IMG/VR virus record: IMGVR_UViG_3300042143_000011
Location: 1 to 25,772 of that record
Source of the DNA: a virus
Strand: one strand, 5' to 3'
Length of the DNA stretch: 25,772 nucleotides
Positions 13,829 through 20,098 of this stretch are shown here, piece by piece. A program made the translations under genes and the position numbers. A model generated the notes under the pieces. That model saw only the letters and a list, made by a program, of their open reading frames with translations, did not search any database and was not told the origin of the DNA. Within the stretch, counting starts at the first letter, position 1, and each line of letters begins with the position of its first letter.

Positions 13829-15438
13829 TTAAGACTCCACTTGACCTTACCTGCATCAAATACTTGATACAGCCCATTATTAGCACAGTTCTGTTTTTCC
13901 GTCAGGGTGTTATCATACACCTTTAGTTTTGTTTTTAGTATACTATGTCTAAACCTAAATTTATGTTGTAACACCCCTCTTGTGTAATACTTATAATCTG
14001 GGTAAAGTGTTGATTCTTTTTTAAACCCTAAAGTTTCATAAAGCCCCCCGTTACTATACATATTATCACTAAATGATGTAATTTCTGTAGGTGTATACAC
14101 ACGTATAAAGTGCATAAGAAGTTTAGACGCACCCCCAACAACAGTAACCCCGCCCAAAGTACAAAACCTAGTAAGGTCATATACAGTATCTGTAGTCTTC
14201 TTAAAACACATAACTGCTTGTAGAGTATCATTGTAAGATAGCCCTATATACACACTAGCCCCGGTTCCGTACCCATAAATATGGTGGGTATTTAAAAATT
14301 CCTTAGCCTGTGGTGGGCTAAGTAATACAGTATTACATTTTCTTGCATACACTTTAATATTATTTTTTGTAAGTTTAGTGTGTATTATGTTTTGTATAAT
14401 ATGCTTTTTAGCTACCCAATCTTCTGCCCAGAACTGTAGTAGCTGTATACCCTTATCTCTGCATAAGATATACTTTTGGTAGTGAAGGTTCTTATTCTTT
14501 TGAAACTTGCTTGAGTGCCAATATGTACCATGTACCTCAATAGCCATATTATACTCAGGTAGGTATATATCTAATTCTTTAGGGGGGATAATGCTTCTTA
14601 TATTTGTTACTATTTCCCCGGGGTATACACTTTTTATGTAGTCTACAATCTCAATTTCTTGAGAGGATACACTCACAGAACAGGAACTACAAAAATGGTT
14701 TTTTACTGCTTTATCTGAGAGTACTGCGTAACTAGATGTAAAGGTAGTACCACACTTATCACATGGGTACTTCATATTTTTTTCAGAATTATTTATATAA
14801 TCCTCTGGGTTTAAAATACCAGATGCAGTAATATCCGCGTGTTTAGCTCTGTTGCAATTACCAACCATTGTGTATATACAGGAGGTACACATGCCTGTAC
14901 TATTTTTTACTGTTTGGGCGTTGAGTGACCGTATGTACTCTTTCCCACACCCAGTACATACCCACCTAAGATTAGGGGTACTGTTGTTAGTGTACTCTTC
15001 TGGGTTTAAACAACCAAGCCCAGCAAGAGCATCAATGCTAATTTTACGTCTTTTACCTAAATTAGATATAGTACAGGCATTACATAGCCCTAAACTACTA
15101 GGTGCGGTTTGGGTAGTAAATGACCGTATGTACTCTTTCCCACACCCAGTACATACCCACCTAAGATTAGGGGTACTGTTGTTAGTGTACTCTTCTGGGT
15201 TTAAACAACCAAAAAGTGCTAATTTTTCTTTTTGATGGCGTTTAGGGTTGTTATTTATTTCCTTGTAACAATTAGTACAACACCCTGTACCCTTCTTCTG
15301 GTGCATTAGGCTTCTTTGATACGCCTTGCCACAATCTTTACAATACCACTTAAGGTTATGTGTACGTACATCTATATACTCTTCTGGGTTTAAGCACCCT
15401 AGCTCTTCTAGCTGACTTAATACATTTTTTCTAACCAC
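13822..15438 (-). CDS. HEG2: free-standing homing-endonuclease-like protein with zinc-ribbon array
   Basis: The start is GTG at 15438, five bases after TCTGGAGG, giving 538 aa that align at once with HEG1 (MVRKNVLSQLEELGCLNPEEY). An apparent extension to 15480 runs into a hairpin and is rejected. The N-terminal 230 residues hold four repeats, each with a G(C/I)LNPE(E/D)Y lead, CxxC, and a second CxxC about 24 residues later: likely zinc ribbons for DNA recognition. Around residues 288-307 is ELDIYLPEYNMAIEVHGTYWHS-type sequence (key residues E, D, E, H), which I assign to the Vsr-like EDxHD nuclease fold. The C-terminal domain has RFC, GGASKLL and SFSDNMYSNGGLYETLGF blocks shared with HEG1 and HEG3. 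Cutting specificity cannot be read from sequence. Confidence 0.85.
   Translation of the reverse strand: MVRKNVLSQLEELGCLNPEEYIDVRTHNLKWYCKDCGKAYQRSLMHQKKGTGCCTNCYKEINNNPKRHQKEKLALFGCLNPEEYTNNSTPNLRWVCTGCGKEYIRSFTTQTAPSSLGLCNACTISNLGKRRKISIDALAGLGCLNPEEYTNNSTPNLRWVCTGCGKEYIRSLNAQTVKNSTGMCTSCIYTMVGNCNRAKHADITASGILNPEDYINNSEKNMKYPCDKCGTTFTSSYAVLSDKAVKNHFCSSCSVSVSSQEIEIVDYIKSVYPGEIVTNIRSIIPPKELDIYLPEYNMAIEVHGTYWHSSKFQKNKNLHYQKYILCRDKGIQLLQFWAEDWVAKKHIIQNIIHTKLTKNNIKVYARKCNTVLLSPPQAKEFLNTHHIYGYGTGASVYIGLSYNDTLQAVMCFKKTTDTVYDLTRFCTLGGVTVVGGASKLLMHFIRVYTPTEITSFSDNMYSNGGLYETLGFKKESTLYPDYKYYTRGVLQHKFRFRHSILKTKLKVYDNTLTEKQNCANNGLYQVFDAGKVKWSLKC
14158..14220 (-). repeat. 63-bp exact repeat shared with HEG1 (3' part)
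   Basis: These 63 bases are identical to 15986-16048 in HEG1. They encode part of the C-terminal domain (QAVMCFKKTTDTVYDLTRFCT). Flanking DNA is clearly diverged, so the identity is patchy. Confidence 0.85.
14926..15017 (-). repeat. 92-bp exact direct repeat in HEG2, copy B
   Basis: This segment is identical base for base to 15121-15212, with a period of 195 bp (65 codons). It encodes a zinc-ribbon core (LNPEEYTNNSTPNLRWVC, then CGKEYIRS). The exact match points to a recent tandem duplication or conversion of one zinc-ribbon unit. Confidence 0.9.
15121..15212 (-). repeat. 92-bp exact direct repeat in HEG2, copy A
   Basis: Identical to 14926-15017. The two copies form the second and third zinc-ribbon units of HEG2, whereas the units around them are diverged. 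Confidence 0.9.
15268..15393 (-). repeat. 126-bp exact repeat shared with HEG1 (first zinc ribbon), HEG2 copy
   Basis: Identical to 17081-17206. It encodes the first zinc ribbon (EEYIDVRTHNLKWYCKDCGK, then QKKGTGCCTNC). The neighbouring DNA on both sides differs, so exchange between the two genes has been local and recent. Confidence 0.9.
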
Positions 15439-15467
15439 TATTTCCTCCAGAGAAATATTTAGTATTT

Positions 15468-15516
15468 TGTAACATAACAAGACGGTAGTCTGGAGTTACC
15501 GTCTTGTTATGTTACA
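15468..15516 (-). promoter_or_regulatory. SD-complementary hairpin upstream of HEG2
   Basis: A perfect 20-bp stem (15468-15487 with 15497-15516) closes a 9-base loop, ACTCCAGAC in minus sense. CTCCAGA in the loop is complementary to TCTGGAG of the HEG2 ribosome site (15444-15451), seven bases including the three bases upstream of GGAG. The linker from stem to SD region is 16 bases, long enough to allow a pseudoknot. No U-tract follows, so a terminator is unlikely. Confidence 0.75.
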
Positions 15517-15569
15517 TAGTTTTTAGTTTATTAGGGGGTTTATGTTTGGTAAGTACAACTCCTTTTCCT

Positions 15570-15609
15570 AAGAGTTATACGAAATTCGTGAGGAATATTC
15601 GCACTTTTT
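15570..15609 (-). promoter_or_regulatory. Promoter-like 40-bp element, copy upstream of HEG2
   Basis: In minus sense it reads AAAAAGTGCGAA, ten variable bases, then GAATTTCGTATAACTCTT. The same two blocks with the same 10-base gap occur at 25561-25600 ahead of the portal gene. TATAAC may act as a -10 box; TGCGAA and TTCGTA form an imperfect inverted repeat that could be a protein site. It lies just after the HEG1 terminator, so it would restart transcription for HEG2, the endonuclease VII-like gene and the tail genes. Confidence 0.65.
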
Positions 15610-15625
15610 ACGAATAATTTAGAAG

Positions 15626-15657
15626 AAATATAGAAAGTTTTTACCCTTTCTATATTT
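15626..15657 (-). terminator. Intrinsic terminator at the end of HEG1
   Basis: In minus sense a 12-bp stem (AAATATAGAAAG with CTTTCTATATTT) closes an 8-base loop GGTAAAAA and is followed by CTTCT. The stem includes the HEG1 stop codon. It separates HEG1 from the promoter-like element at 15570-15609. Confidence 0.65.
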
Positions 15658-17251
15658 TGAGTGACCATTTGATTTTACCAGAGTCATAAACTCTTTGTAT
15701 TCCATGGTTTAAGCAGTTTTGATACTCAGATAAAGTACTGTTATACGCTTCAAGTTTATTAACAAGCTTAGAGTGTCTATAGCCAAACTTATGGTTTAGT
15801 GTACTGTTATCTAAGTACTTGTAGTCTACAGGTACTTCTTGTACTTTAGAGAACCCTAAAGTTTTATATAAGCCACCATCACTATACATATTATCACTAA
15901 AAGATGTAATCTCCTCGTGTGTATGAGTAACTATAAAGTGCTTCAATAACCTAGACGCACCCCCAACAACTGTAATACCTTGAAGAGTACAAAACCTAGT
16001 AAGGTCATATACAGTATCTGTAGTCTTCTTAAAACACATAACTGCTTGAAGTTCTTCATTAATATAAAGACCTAAAGTAATAGTAGGTGCACTACCAAAA
16101 CCCTGTATATGGTTTTTATTTAAAAAAGGTATAGCATCACTTAAAGACACTTCGAGTATCTTACAATTCCTTGCAAAAACCTTTTTGTTTCTTTTAACAA
16201 TTTGAGTACTTAACATTGACTTTATAAGCTCTGAGTTATTTATCCAATCTATGTCCCAGAACTGTAGTAACTTTATACCTTGAGCCCTACAAGCATTATA
16301 TTTTATCCTGTGGTACTGTGGGGATTTGAACTGGGCAGAGTGCCAATAAACACCATTAAGCTCTATAGCCAACTTTAAGTCGGGAAGGTATATATCAAGT
16401 TCTAACGGTGGGATAATATCTCTAGTGTTTTGTTCTACTTCTTTACTATAGATACTTTTTATAAACTCTACAATCTCAAGTTCATGAGATGATGTTGAAA
16501 CACTACAAGTCTCACAGAAATGCTTTGAGTTCCTCTTATTTGCTAAGGTATCAATGTTAGTTATATACTCATTACCACATTTATCACACAAGTATTTCAT
16601 ATTTTTAGTTTTAATATTTATATACTCTTCTGGGTTCAACACGTTAAATGTACTTATAGTAGTTTGTGTGTGTTTTGTTTTATTTGCAATTAGTTGGTAT
16701 GTACACTTTTTACAAAGCTTAGTACTTCGTTCATACTTATAAAGAGAAGTATTAAACCTCTTATTGCAATTTGTACATTTCCATATTAAGTTATCTACAT
16801 TAGTGTCAATGTACTCTTCTGTATTTAAACAACCTAAAGAAGATATATAGTCTGCACTATGTTTATGGGGTCTACGTGTTTCCTTAATCGTACAATAATA
16901 GCATAATTGTTTTGATATTTTCCGAGAAGCATAACTTGCTAAGAAATGGGTATCACAACCATTACATACCCATAGTAAATTTTTTGTTTTAGTATTAATA
17001 TACTCTTCTGGGTTTAAACAACCTAACGTTAATAGTTGGGTTACTGTAATCTTTTGTGTTGTACTATTTATTTTTTTAGCACAATTAGTACAACACCCTG
17101 TACCCTTCTTCTGGTGCATTAGGCTTCTTTGATACGCCTTGCCACAATCTTTACAATACCACTTAAGGTTATGTGTACGTACATCTATATACTCTTCTGG
17201 GTTTAAACACCCCAGCTCTTTTAACTGACTTAAAATCTTTTGGTGTACCAT
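15650..17251 (-). CDS. HEG1: free-standing homing-endonuclease-like protein with zinc-ribbon array
   Basis: The 533-aa product starts at ATG 17251, five bases after CTGGGAGG. It has four N-terminal zinc-ribbon repeats of about 55 residues (lead (C/V)LNxEEY, CxxC, second CxxC), a Vsr-like/EDxHD nuclease segment at about residues 283-305 (ELDIYLPDLKLAIELNGVYW, then HS), and a C-terminal domain with RFCTLQG, GGASRLLKHF and SFSDNMYSDGGLYKTLGF. HEG2 is its close paralogue; the two share exact 126-bp and 63-bp blocks. It sits between the tail tube gene, which ends in a terminator, and its own terminator, so it forms an insulated unit. Such genes spread by cutting alleles that lack them. The nuclease family is assigned from motif memory and activity is unproven. 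Confidence 0.85.
   Translation of the reverse strand: MVHQKILSQLKELGCLNPEEYIDVRTHNLKWYCKDCGKAYQRSLMHQKKGTGCCTNCAKKINSTTQKITVTQLLTLGCLNPEEYINTKTKNLLWVCNGCDTHFLASYASRKISKQLCYYCTIKETRRPHKHSADYISSLGCLNTEEYIDTNVDNLIWKCTNCNKRFNTSLYKYERSTKLCKKCTYQLIANKTKHTQTTISTFNVLNPEEYINIKTKNMKYLCDKCGNEYITNIDTLANKRNSKHFCETCSVSTSSHELEIVEFIKSIYSKEVEQNTRDIIPPLELDIYLPDLKLAIELNGVYWHSAQFKSPQYHRIKYNACRAQGIKLLQFWDIDWINNSELIKSMLSTQIVKRNKKVFARNCKILEVSLSDAIPFLNKNHIQGFGSAPTITLGLYINEELQAVMCFKKTTDTVYDLTRFCTLQGITVVGGASRLLKHFIVTHTHEEITSFSDNMYSDGGLYKTLGFSKVQEVPVDYKYLDNSTLNHKFGYRHSKLVNKLEAYNSTLSEYQNCLNHGIQRVYDSGKIKWSLKI
17081..17206 (-). repeat. 126-bp exact repeat shared with HEG2 (first zinc ribbon), HEG1 copy
   Basis: Identical to 15268-15393. 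Outside this block the two genes differ, including in the codons just before and after it. Confidence 0.9.
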
Positions 17252-17269
17252 AATTTCCTCCCAGAAATC

Positions 17270-17319
17270 TATAATTTATTTAAGGTAAGCTGGGAGGTTC
17301 TTACCTTAAATAAATTATA
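17270..17319 (-). promoter_or_regulatory. SD-complementary hairpin upstream of HEG1
   Basis: A perfect 20-bp stem (17270-17289 with 17300-17319) closes a 10-base loop, AACCTCCCAG in minus sense. CCTCCCAG is complementary over all eight bases to CTGGGAGG, the HEG1 SD at 17257-17264. Only five bases separate stem and SD, so an intramolecular pseudoknot would need partial opening of the stem base, or pairing could occur between molecules. No U-tract follows. Confidence 0.75.
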
Positions 17320-17349
17320 TAATGATATAATACCACAAGTAAGCTTAAA

Positions 17350-17375
17350 AGCCTCTTAAATTTCTTCAAGAGGCT
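17350..17375 (-). terminator. Terminator after the major tail protein gene
   Basis: Eight bases after the tail protein stop, the minus strand reads AGCCTCTT, a 10-base loop, AAGAGGCT and then TTTAA. An 8-bp GC-containing stem followed by T residues fits an intrinsic terminator, though the T-tract is short. It would shield HEG1 from full read-through of the highly expressed tail gene. Confidence 0.65.
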
Positions 17376-17382
17376 AAAATAA

Positions 17383-18411
17383 TTAAGCTGTAAAGTTAGC
17401 TACGATAATTGGTTGTACTCCGGCTACGCAAGTACTTGGTACTTGGAAGTCGACAGATACTGATTGTACACCGTTGCTATCAGATTTTGCAAAACTTGTA
17501 AGGCGTAGTGCTGGCACGTACACAGCAAACTTACTAACTCCTTGGGTAAGTTGAATATACAATTCACCATCTTGTGAGTTTTGAAACTTAGTTAATAAAC
17601 TGTAATCTTCAAATAGTACTGTGAAAGAACCTGTTACAGTTTTTCCAGTAATTACTTTGCTAGAATAACCATCACTAGCTAGGGACTCTTCACTATATAT
17701 CTCGTTAGAAATTGTAATAGATACATCAGTTGCATTAACTGTGCTGCCATCAAATTTAAAGACTGCAGACTTCCCAAGGTATGGAAGGGTATTTACACAG
17801 CTTGGAGTTAACTTAGTGTCCGCTTCATTTGCAAGGAAACCACAACCAGACAAGGAGAAACTAACATTCGCTACATCTGCTGTTGGTAAATTCAATGTAA
17901 TTGACTCTACAACGTTACCTGTAGTTGTCATAGACTTATTAGTACCCACGAATTCTTTAACTGTAATAGACTTTGTTGGGTCTGTAACACCACCAAGAAT
18001 ATATGCAGTAGCAGTACCTGTCTCTGTAGTACCAGCAAGATAGATTTCATCAGCAACAGTTGTACCTGCATCGCTATAACCGATATATGCCCCTGACCCA
18101 AGAGTATCTGAAGCTTTCTTCAAGCCCATACCAGCTTCCCAGAATACATCACCAAGTAGTGCATCTGTTGCACCACCCAAAGGGATAAGTTCAAAATCCA
18201 TGTTACCTGAAGCATTTTCACGAACTGGGATTGGTGCAAGACCTAACATAGAGTTGCGAATTACATCTCTCTCTACTGTGTCAAGTGTGGCTGTGATAGC
18301 TGAGCTAGCCTTGATTTCAAATGTCTCTGCATTTGTTAAAACTGGGGCAACGTTGAAGGTTGCTTCAAGTTTTGCAGCCATTACTTTTGATTTACTTGTT
18401 ATTAAAGCCAT
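17383..18411 (-). CDS. Major tail tube protein
   Basis: The 342-aa product starts at ATG 18411 after TTAGGAG. It has the pattern of siphovirus tail tube proteins: a short N-terminal arm (ALITSKSKVMAAKLEATFNVAP), then alternating strands with IKASSAITATLDTVERDVIRNS and VRENASGNMDFELIPLGG, and a C-terminal region with GKTVTGSFTVLFEDYSLLTKF. This resembles the Phage_tube_2 type. It lies between the tail terminator-like gene and the chaperone and tape measure genes, as expected, and ends in a terminator, consistent with a high-copy product. Homohexameric rings stack to form the tail tube. Absence of a sheath gene nearby supports a non-contractile tail. Confidence 0.85.
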   Translation of the reverse strand: MALITSKSKVMAAKLEATFNVAPVLTNAETFEIKASSAITATLDTVERDVIRNSMLGLAPIPVRENASGNMDFELIPLGGATDALLGDVFWEAGMGLKKASDTLGSGAYIGYSDAGTTVADEIYLAGTTETGTATAYILGGVTDPTKSITVKEFVGTNKSMTTTGNVVESITLNLPTADVANVSFSLSGCGFLANEADTKLTPSCVNTLPYLGKSAVFKFDGSTVNATDVSITISNEIYSEESLASDGYSSKVITGKTVTGSFTVLFEDYSLLTKFQNSQDGELYIQLTQGVSKFAVYVPALRLTSFAKSDSNGVQSVSVDFQVPSTCVAGVQPIIVANFTA

Positions 18412-18431
18412 TTTTTCTCCTAATTAAAATT

Positions 18432-18863
18432 TTATGAAACTGTACATCTCTCCATGTACTTACAGGTTACTGTAAGCCTATGAAGAGCCCTACCACCTTG
18501 GGCATGTAAAATACCACCATCAGACATTACGTCTGAAATATAACACGAAATGCACAACTCTCTTAACGTTGCATCTTTTTGTATAGCACTATCTATAGTA
18601 TCACCAAGAGGTGTCATAATGTCCTCAAATGTGTTAGCTTTTTGTTGGTGATATACATATAAATCTATTTCTTCAACAGTATCCATAGTATTTAAAACTC
18701 TACCCTCTTTTCTAGTTTTACTTGCGTAGTCTACCGCGATACTAGGGTACATTTTAACATCAGATACTGGGGGTACTACACCCGCAAAAACAGTTTTTAT
18801 ACCACTTACTGCTCTTAAAACTACTAAAAGCCTCTCATGAATATCTTTAGAAGGGCTTGCCAT
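18432..18863 (-). CDS. Tail terminator / tail completion-like protein
   Basis: The 143-aa product starts at ATG 18863, just after the stop of the preceding gene, with AAGAGG within that gene's last codons. The layout is an N-terminal helix (SPSKDIHERLLVVLRAVSGI), beta strands (YPSIAVDYASKTRKEG, EIDLYVYHQQ), a helix (FEDIMTPLGDTIDSAIQKD) and a final strand (RALHRLTVTCKYMER). That fold order and the place immediately before the tail tube gene match tail terminator proteins of siphoviruses, which cap the tail tube at the head-proximal end. The family call is from layout and synteny, not from a diagnostic motif. Confidence 0.65.
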   Translation of the reverse strand: MASPSKDIHERLLVVLRAVSGIKTVFAGVVPPVSDVKMYPSIAVDYASKTRKEGRVLNTMDTVEEIDLYVYHQQKANTFEDIMTPLGDTIDSAIQKDATLRELCISCYISDVMSDGGILHAQGGRALHRLTVTCKYMERCTVS

Positions 18864-18865
18864 CT

Positions 18866-19336
18866 TTAACCTCTTCGCATTTGTTTAATCTCTGTAAATA
18901 CTTCTCTTAAGCTCTTTACGTTACCTCGACCATCCCCAGAAAGCACAGAGGCTCTCCACCCCATCCAACCAGCATCACCACCGCTGTTTACACCATCATT
19001 AGTAAGTGCCCCATGTTTATGGGGAATTTTACCAGATAGGTAAACAGTAAAAGAACCTTCACGACCTTTTCTTTGTCGTAGAGATACCTCAACCGATTCT
19101 TGTAACTTTCCTGTTCTTAAGTACGGGAAAAGCCTATCTCTAGGTGTTGTACGCTCTTTAATCATACTTTTAGGGATAGGGATAGAAAGTGCACTTTGTA
19201 CAGAACCCCGCCAAGCATCTACACCACCCTCTAAGGTAGACCACACTAAGTCGGTGTACCTCTGTATCTGCTCAGTGGTGTACTTATGGGTACTTAAGGA
19301 TAGTTGTTGTCCTAAAGAGTGTACCCCTACTCTCAT
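18866..19336 (-). CDS. HK97 gp10-like head-tail or neck protein
   Basis: The 156-aa product starts at an ATG that overlaps the connector stop as ATGA. It has an N-terminal helical part (SLSTHKYTTEQIQRYTDLVWSTLEGG) and a central arginine-rich loop (RTTPRDRLFPYLRTGKLQESV). A beta segment (FTVYLSGKIPHKHGALTNDG) follows before the C-terminal helix. The RTGKLQES pattern and the Gly/His loop are typical of HK97 gp10-like minor tail or completion proteins. The order connector, gp10-like, terminator, tube is the usual neck order. Confidence 0.65.
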   Translation of the reverse strand: MRVGVHSLGQQLSLSTHKYTTEQIQRYTDLVWSTLEGGVDAWRGSVQSALSIPIPKSMIKERTTPRDRLFPYLRTGKLQESVEVSLRQRKGREGSFTVYLSGKIPHKHGALTNDGVNSGGDAGWMGWRASVLSGDGRGNVKSLREVFTEIKQMRRG

Positions 19337-19875
19337 ATAAACATCTTCTTATAAGGTTGTACTAGAAACTCAAAGGTGTCTGGTAGGTGTTTAGCTATAT
19401 AGTCAGTACCAACTTTTGTTCCAGTGGTGTAGTTACTTATACCATCTCTTGATTCATCAGTATCAGAAAATAACTTATTTGCTAGTTTAAACAACGCCAT
19501 TTTAAGATTCTCAGGTAAATCTGCATCTGCATACCCTACTGAGTAAACTAAAGTACAGTTTTGGATACCAGAAGTTATTGTTCCGGTCTTTAGTTTCAGA
19601 TAACCATTCTTTATATACAAATCTGTTAACTCTAGGGCTACTGCGTCTACTGTCAGACTTAAAATACTTGAAGCCCCCTCACCCAATAAGTAATAAGAAG
19701 TGCCTTCACCATCAAAAACTTCTGTTTTGTTCTTAACTTCTAATTCAATACCGTAAACACTATACAAAGCACTTTCAGATGCGCCAAGTGCTAAAGATAA
19801 CGCATCATCTTTAGTTGAGTCACTTAAATCATAACTTATAAAAACCTTAAAATCATCTAATAATCTGTGGGACAT
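19333..19875 (-). CDS. Head-tail connector protein (gp6-like)
   Basis: The 180-aa product (MSHRLLDDFKVFISYD...) begins with a helical, acidic part containing DDALSLALGASESALYSVYGIE, followed by beta strands (VKNKTEVFDGEGTSYYLLGEG) and a helical C-terminal part (LPENLKMALFKLANKLFSDTD). These features fit the gp6/phage_connect family, which forms the ring between portal and neck and usually follows the capsid gene. It is separated from the capsid gene here only by HEG3 and a 64-aa gene. Downstream overlap with the gp10-like gene implies coupled expression. Confidence 0.75.
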   Translation of the reverse strand: MSHRLLDDFKVFISYDLSDSTKDDALSLALGASESALYSVYGIELEVKNKTEVFDGEGTSYYLLGEGASSILSLTVDAVALELTDLYIKNGYLKLKTGTITSGIQNCTLVYSVGYADADLPENLKMALFKLANKLFSDTDESRDGISNYTTGTKVGTDYIAKHLPDTFEFLVQPYKKMFI

Positions 19876-19885
19876 TTAATACCCC

Positions 19886-20080
19886 TTACTTTTTTACGGT
19901 CTTTGGCTTCTCTTCTTTAATTTCAGGGGCTACTTCTACGTCACCTTCAAATATAAAAACAGTACCAAAAGTGTCTTTTAAATACTTTGCCTCATCTTTA
20001 GTAACCTCAACGGGTACACCGGTTATAAAACTTTTATCAAGGGAATTCAAAGCCCCATCAGTTGTCTTAATTGCTTTCAA
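19886..20080 (-). CDS. Small hypothetical protein in the capsid-connector gap (64 aa)
   Basis: The start is a TTG at 20080 (TTG AAA GCA ATT AAG) with AAAGGAG eight bases upstream; no ATG is available in frame. The product has a short beta-type core (FITGVPVEVTKDEAKYLKDTF, then GTVFIFEGDVEV) and a Lys/Glu/Pro-rich tail. Small proteins of this size between the capsid and connector genes are common in siphoviruses and may be minor head proteins. Its ribosome site lies just after the HEG3 stop, so HEG3 probably entered between the capsid gene and this gene. Confidence 0.65.
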   Translation of the reverse strand: MKAIKTTDGALNSLDKSFITGVPVEVTKDEAKYLKDTFGTVFIFEGDVEVAPEIKEEKPKTVKK

Positions 20081-20098
20081 TTTCTTGTCTCCTTTAGG

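Noticed and set aside
15439-15480. Fourteen-codon upstream extension of HEG2 beginning with TTG
   Set aside because: It includes the SD (GGAGG) and one arm of the hairpin; the GTG at 15438 has ideal spacing and matches the HEG1 N-terminus.
15525-15570. Possible 11-codon leader peptide (TTG start after AAGGAG) downstream of the promoter-like element
   Set aside because: SD-to-start spacing is wrong for the nearest GGAG, the start is TTG, and no pattern of regulatory codons is seen.
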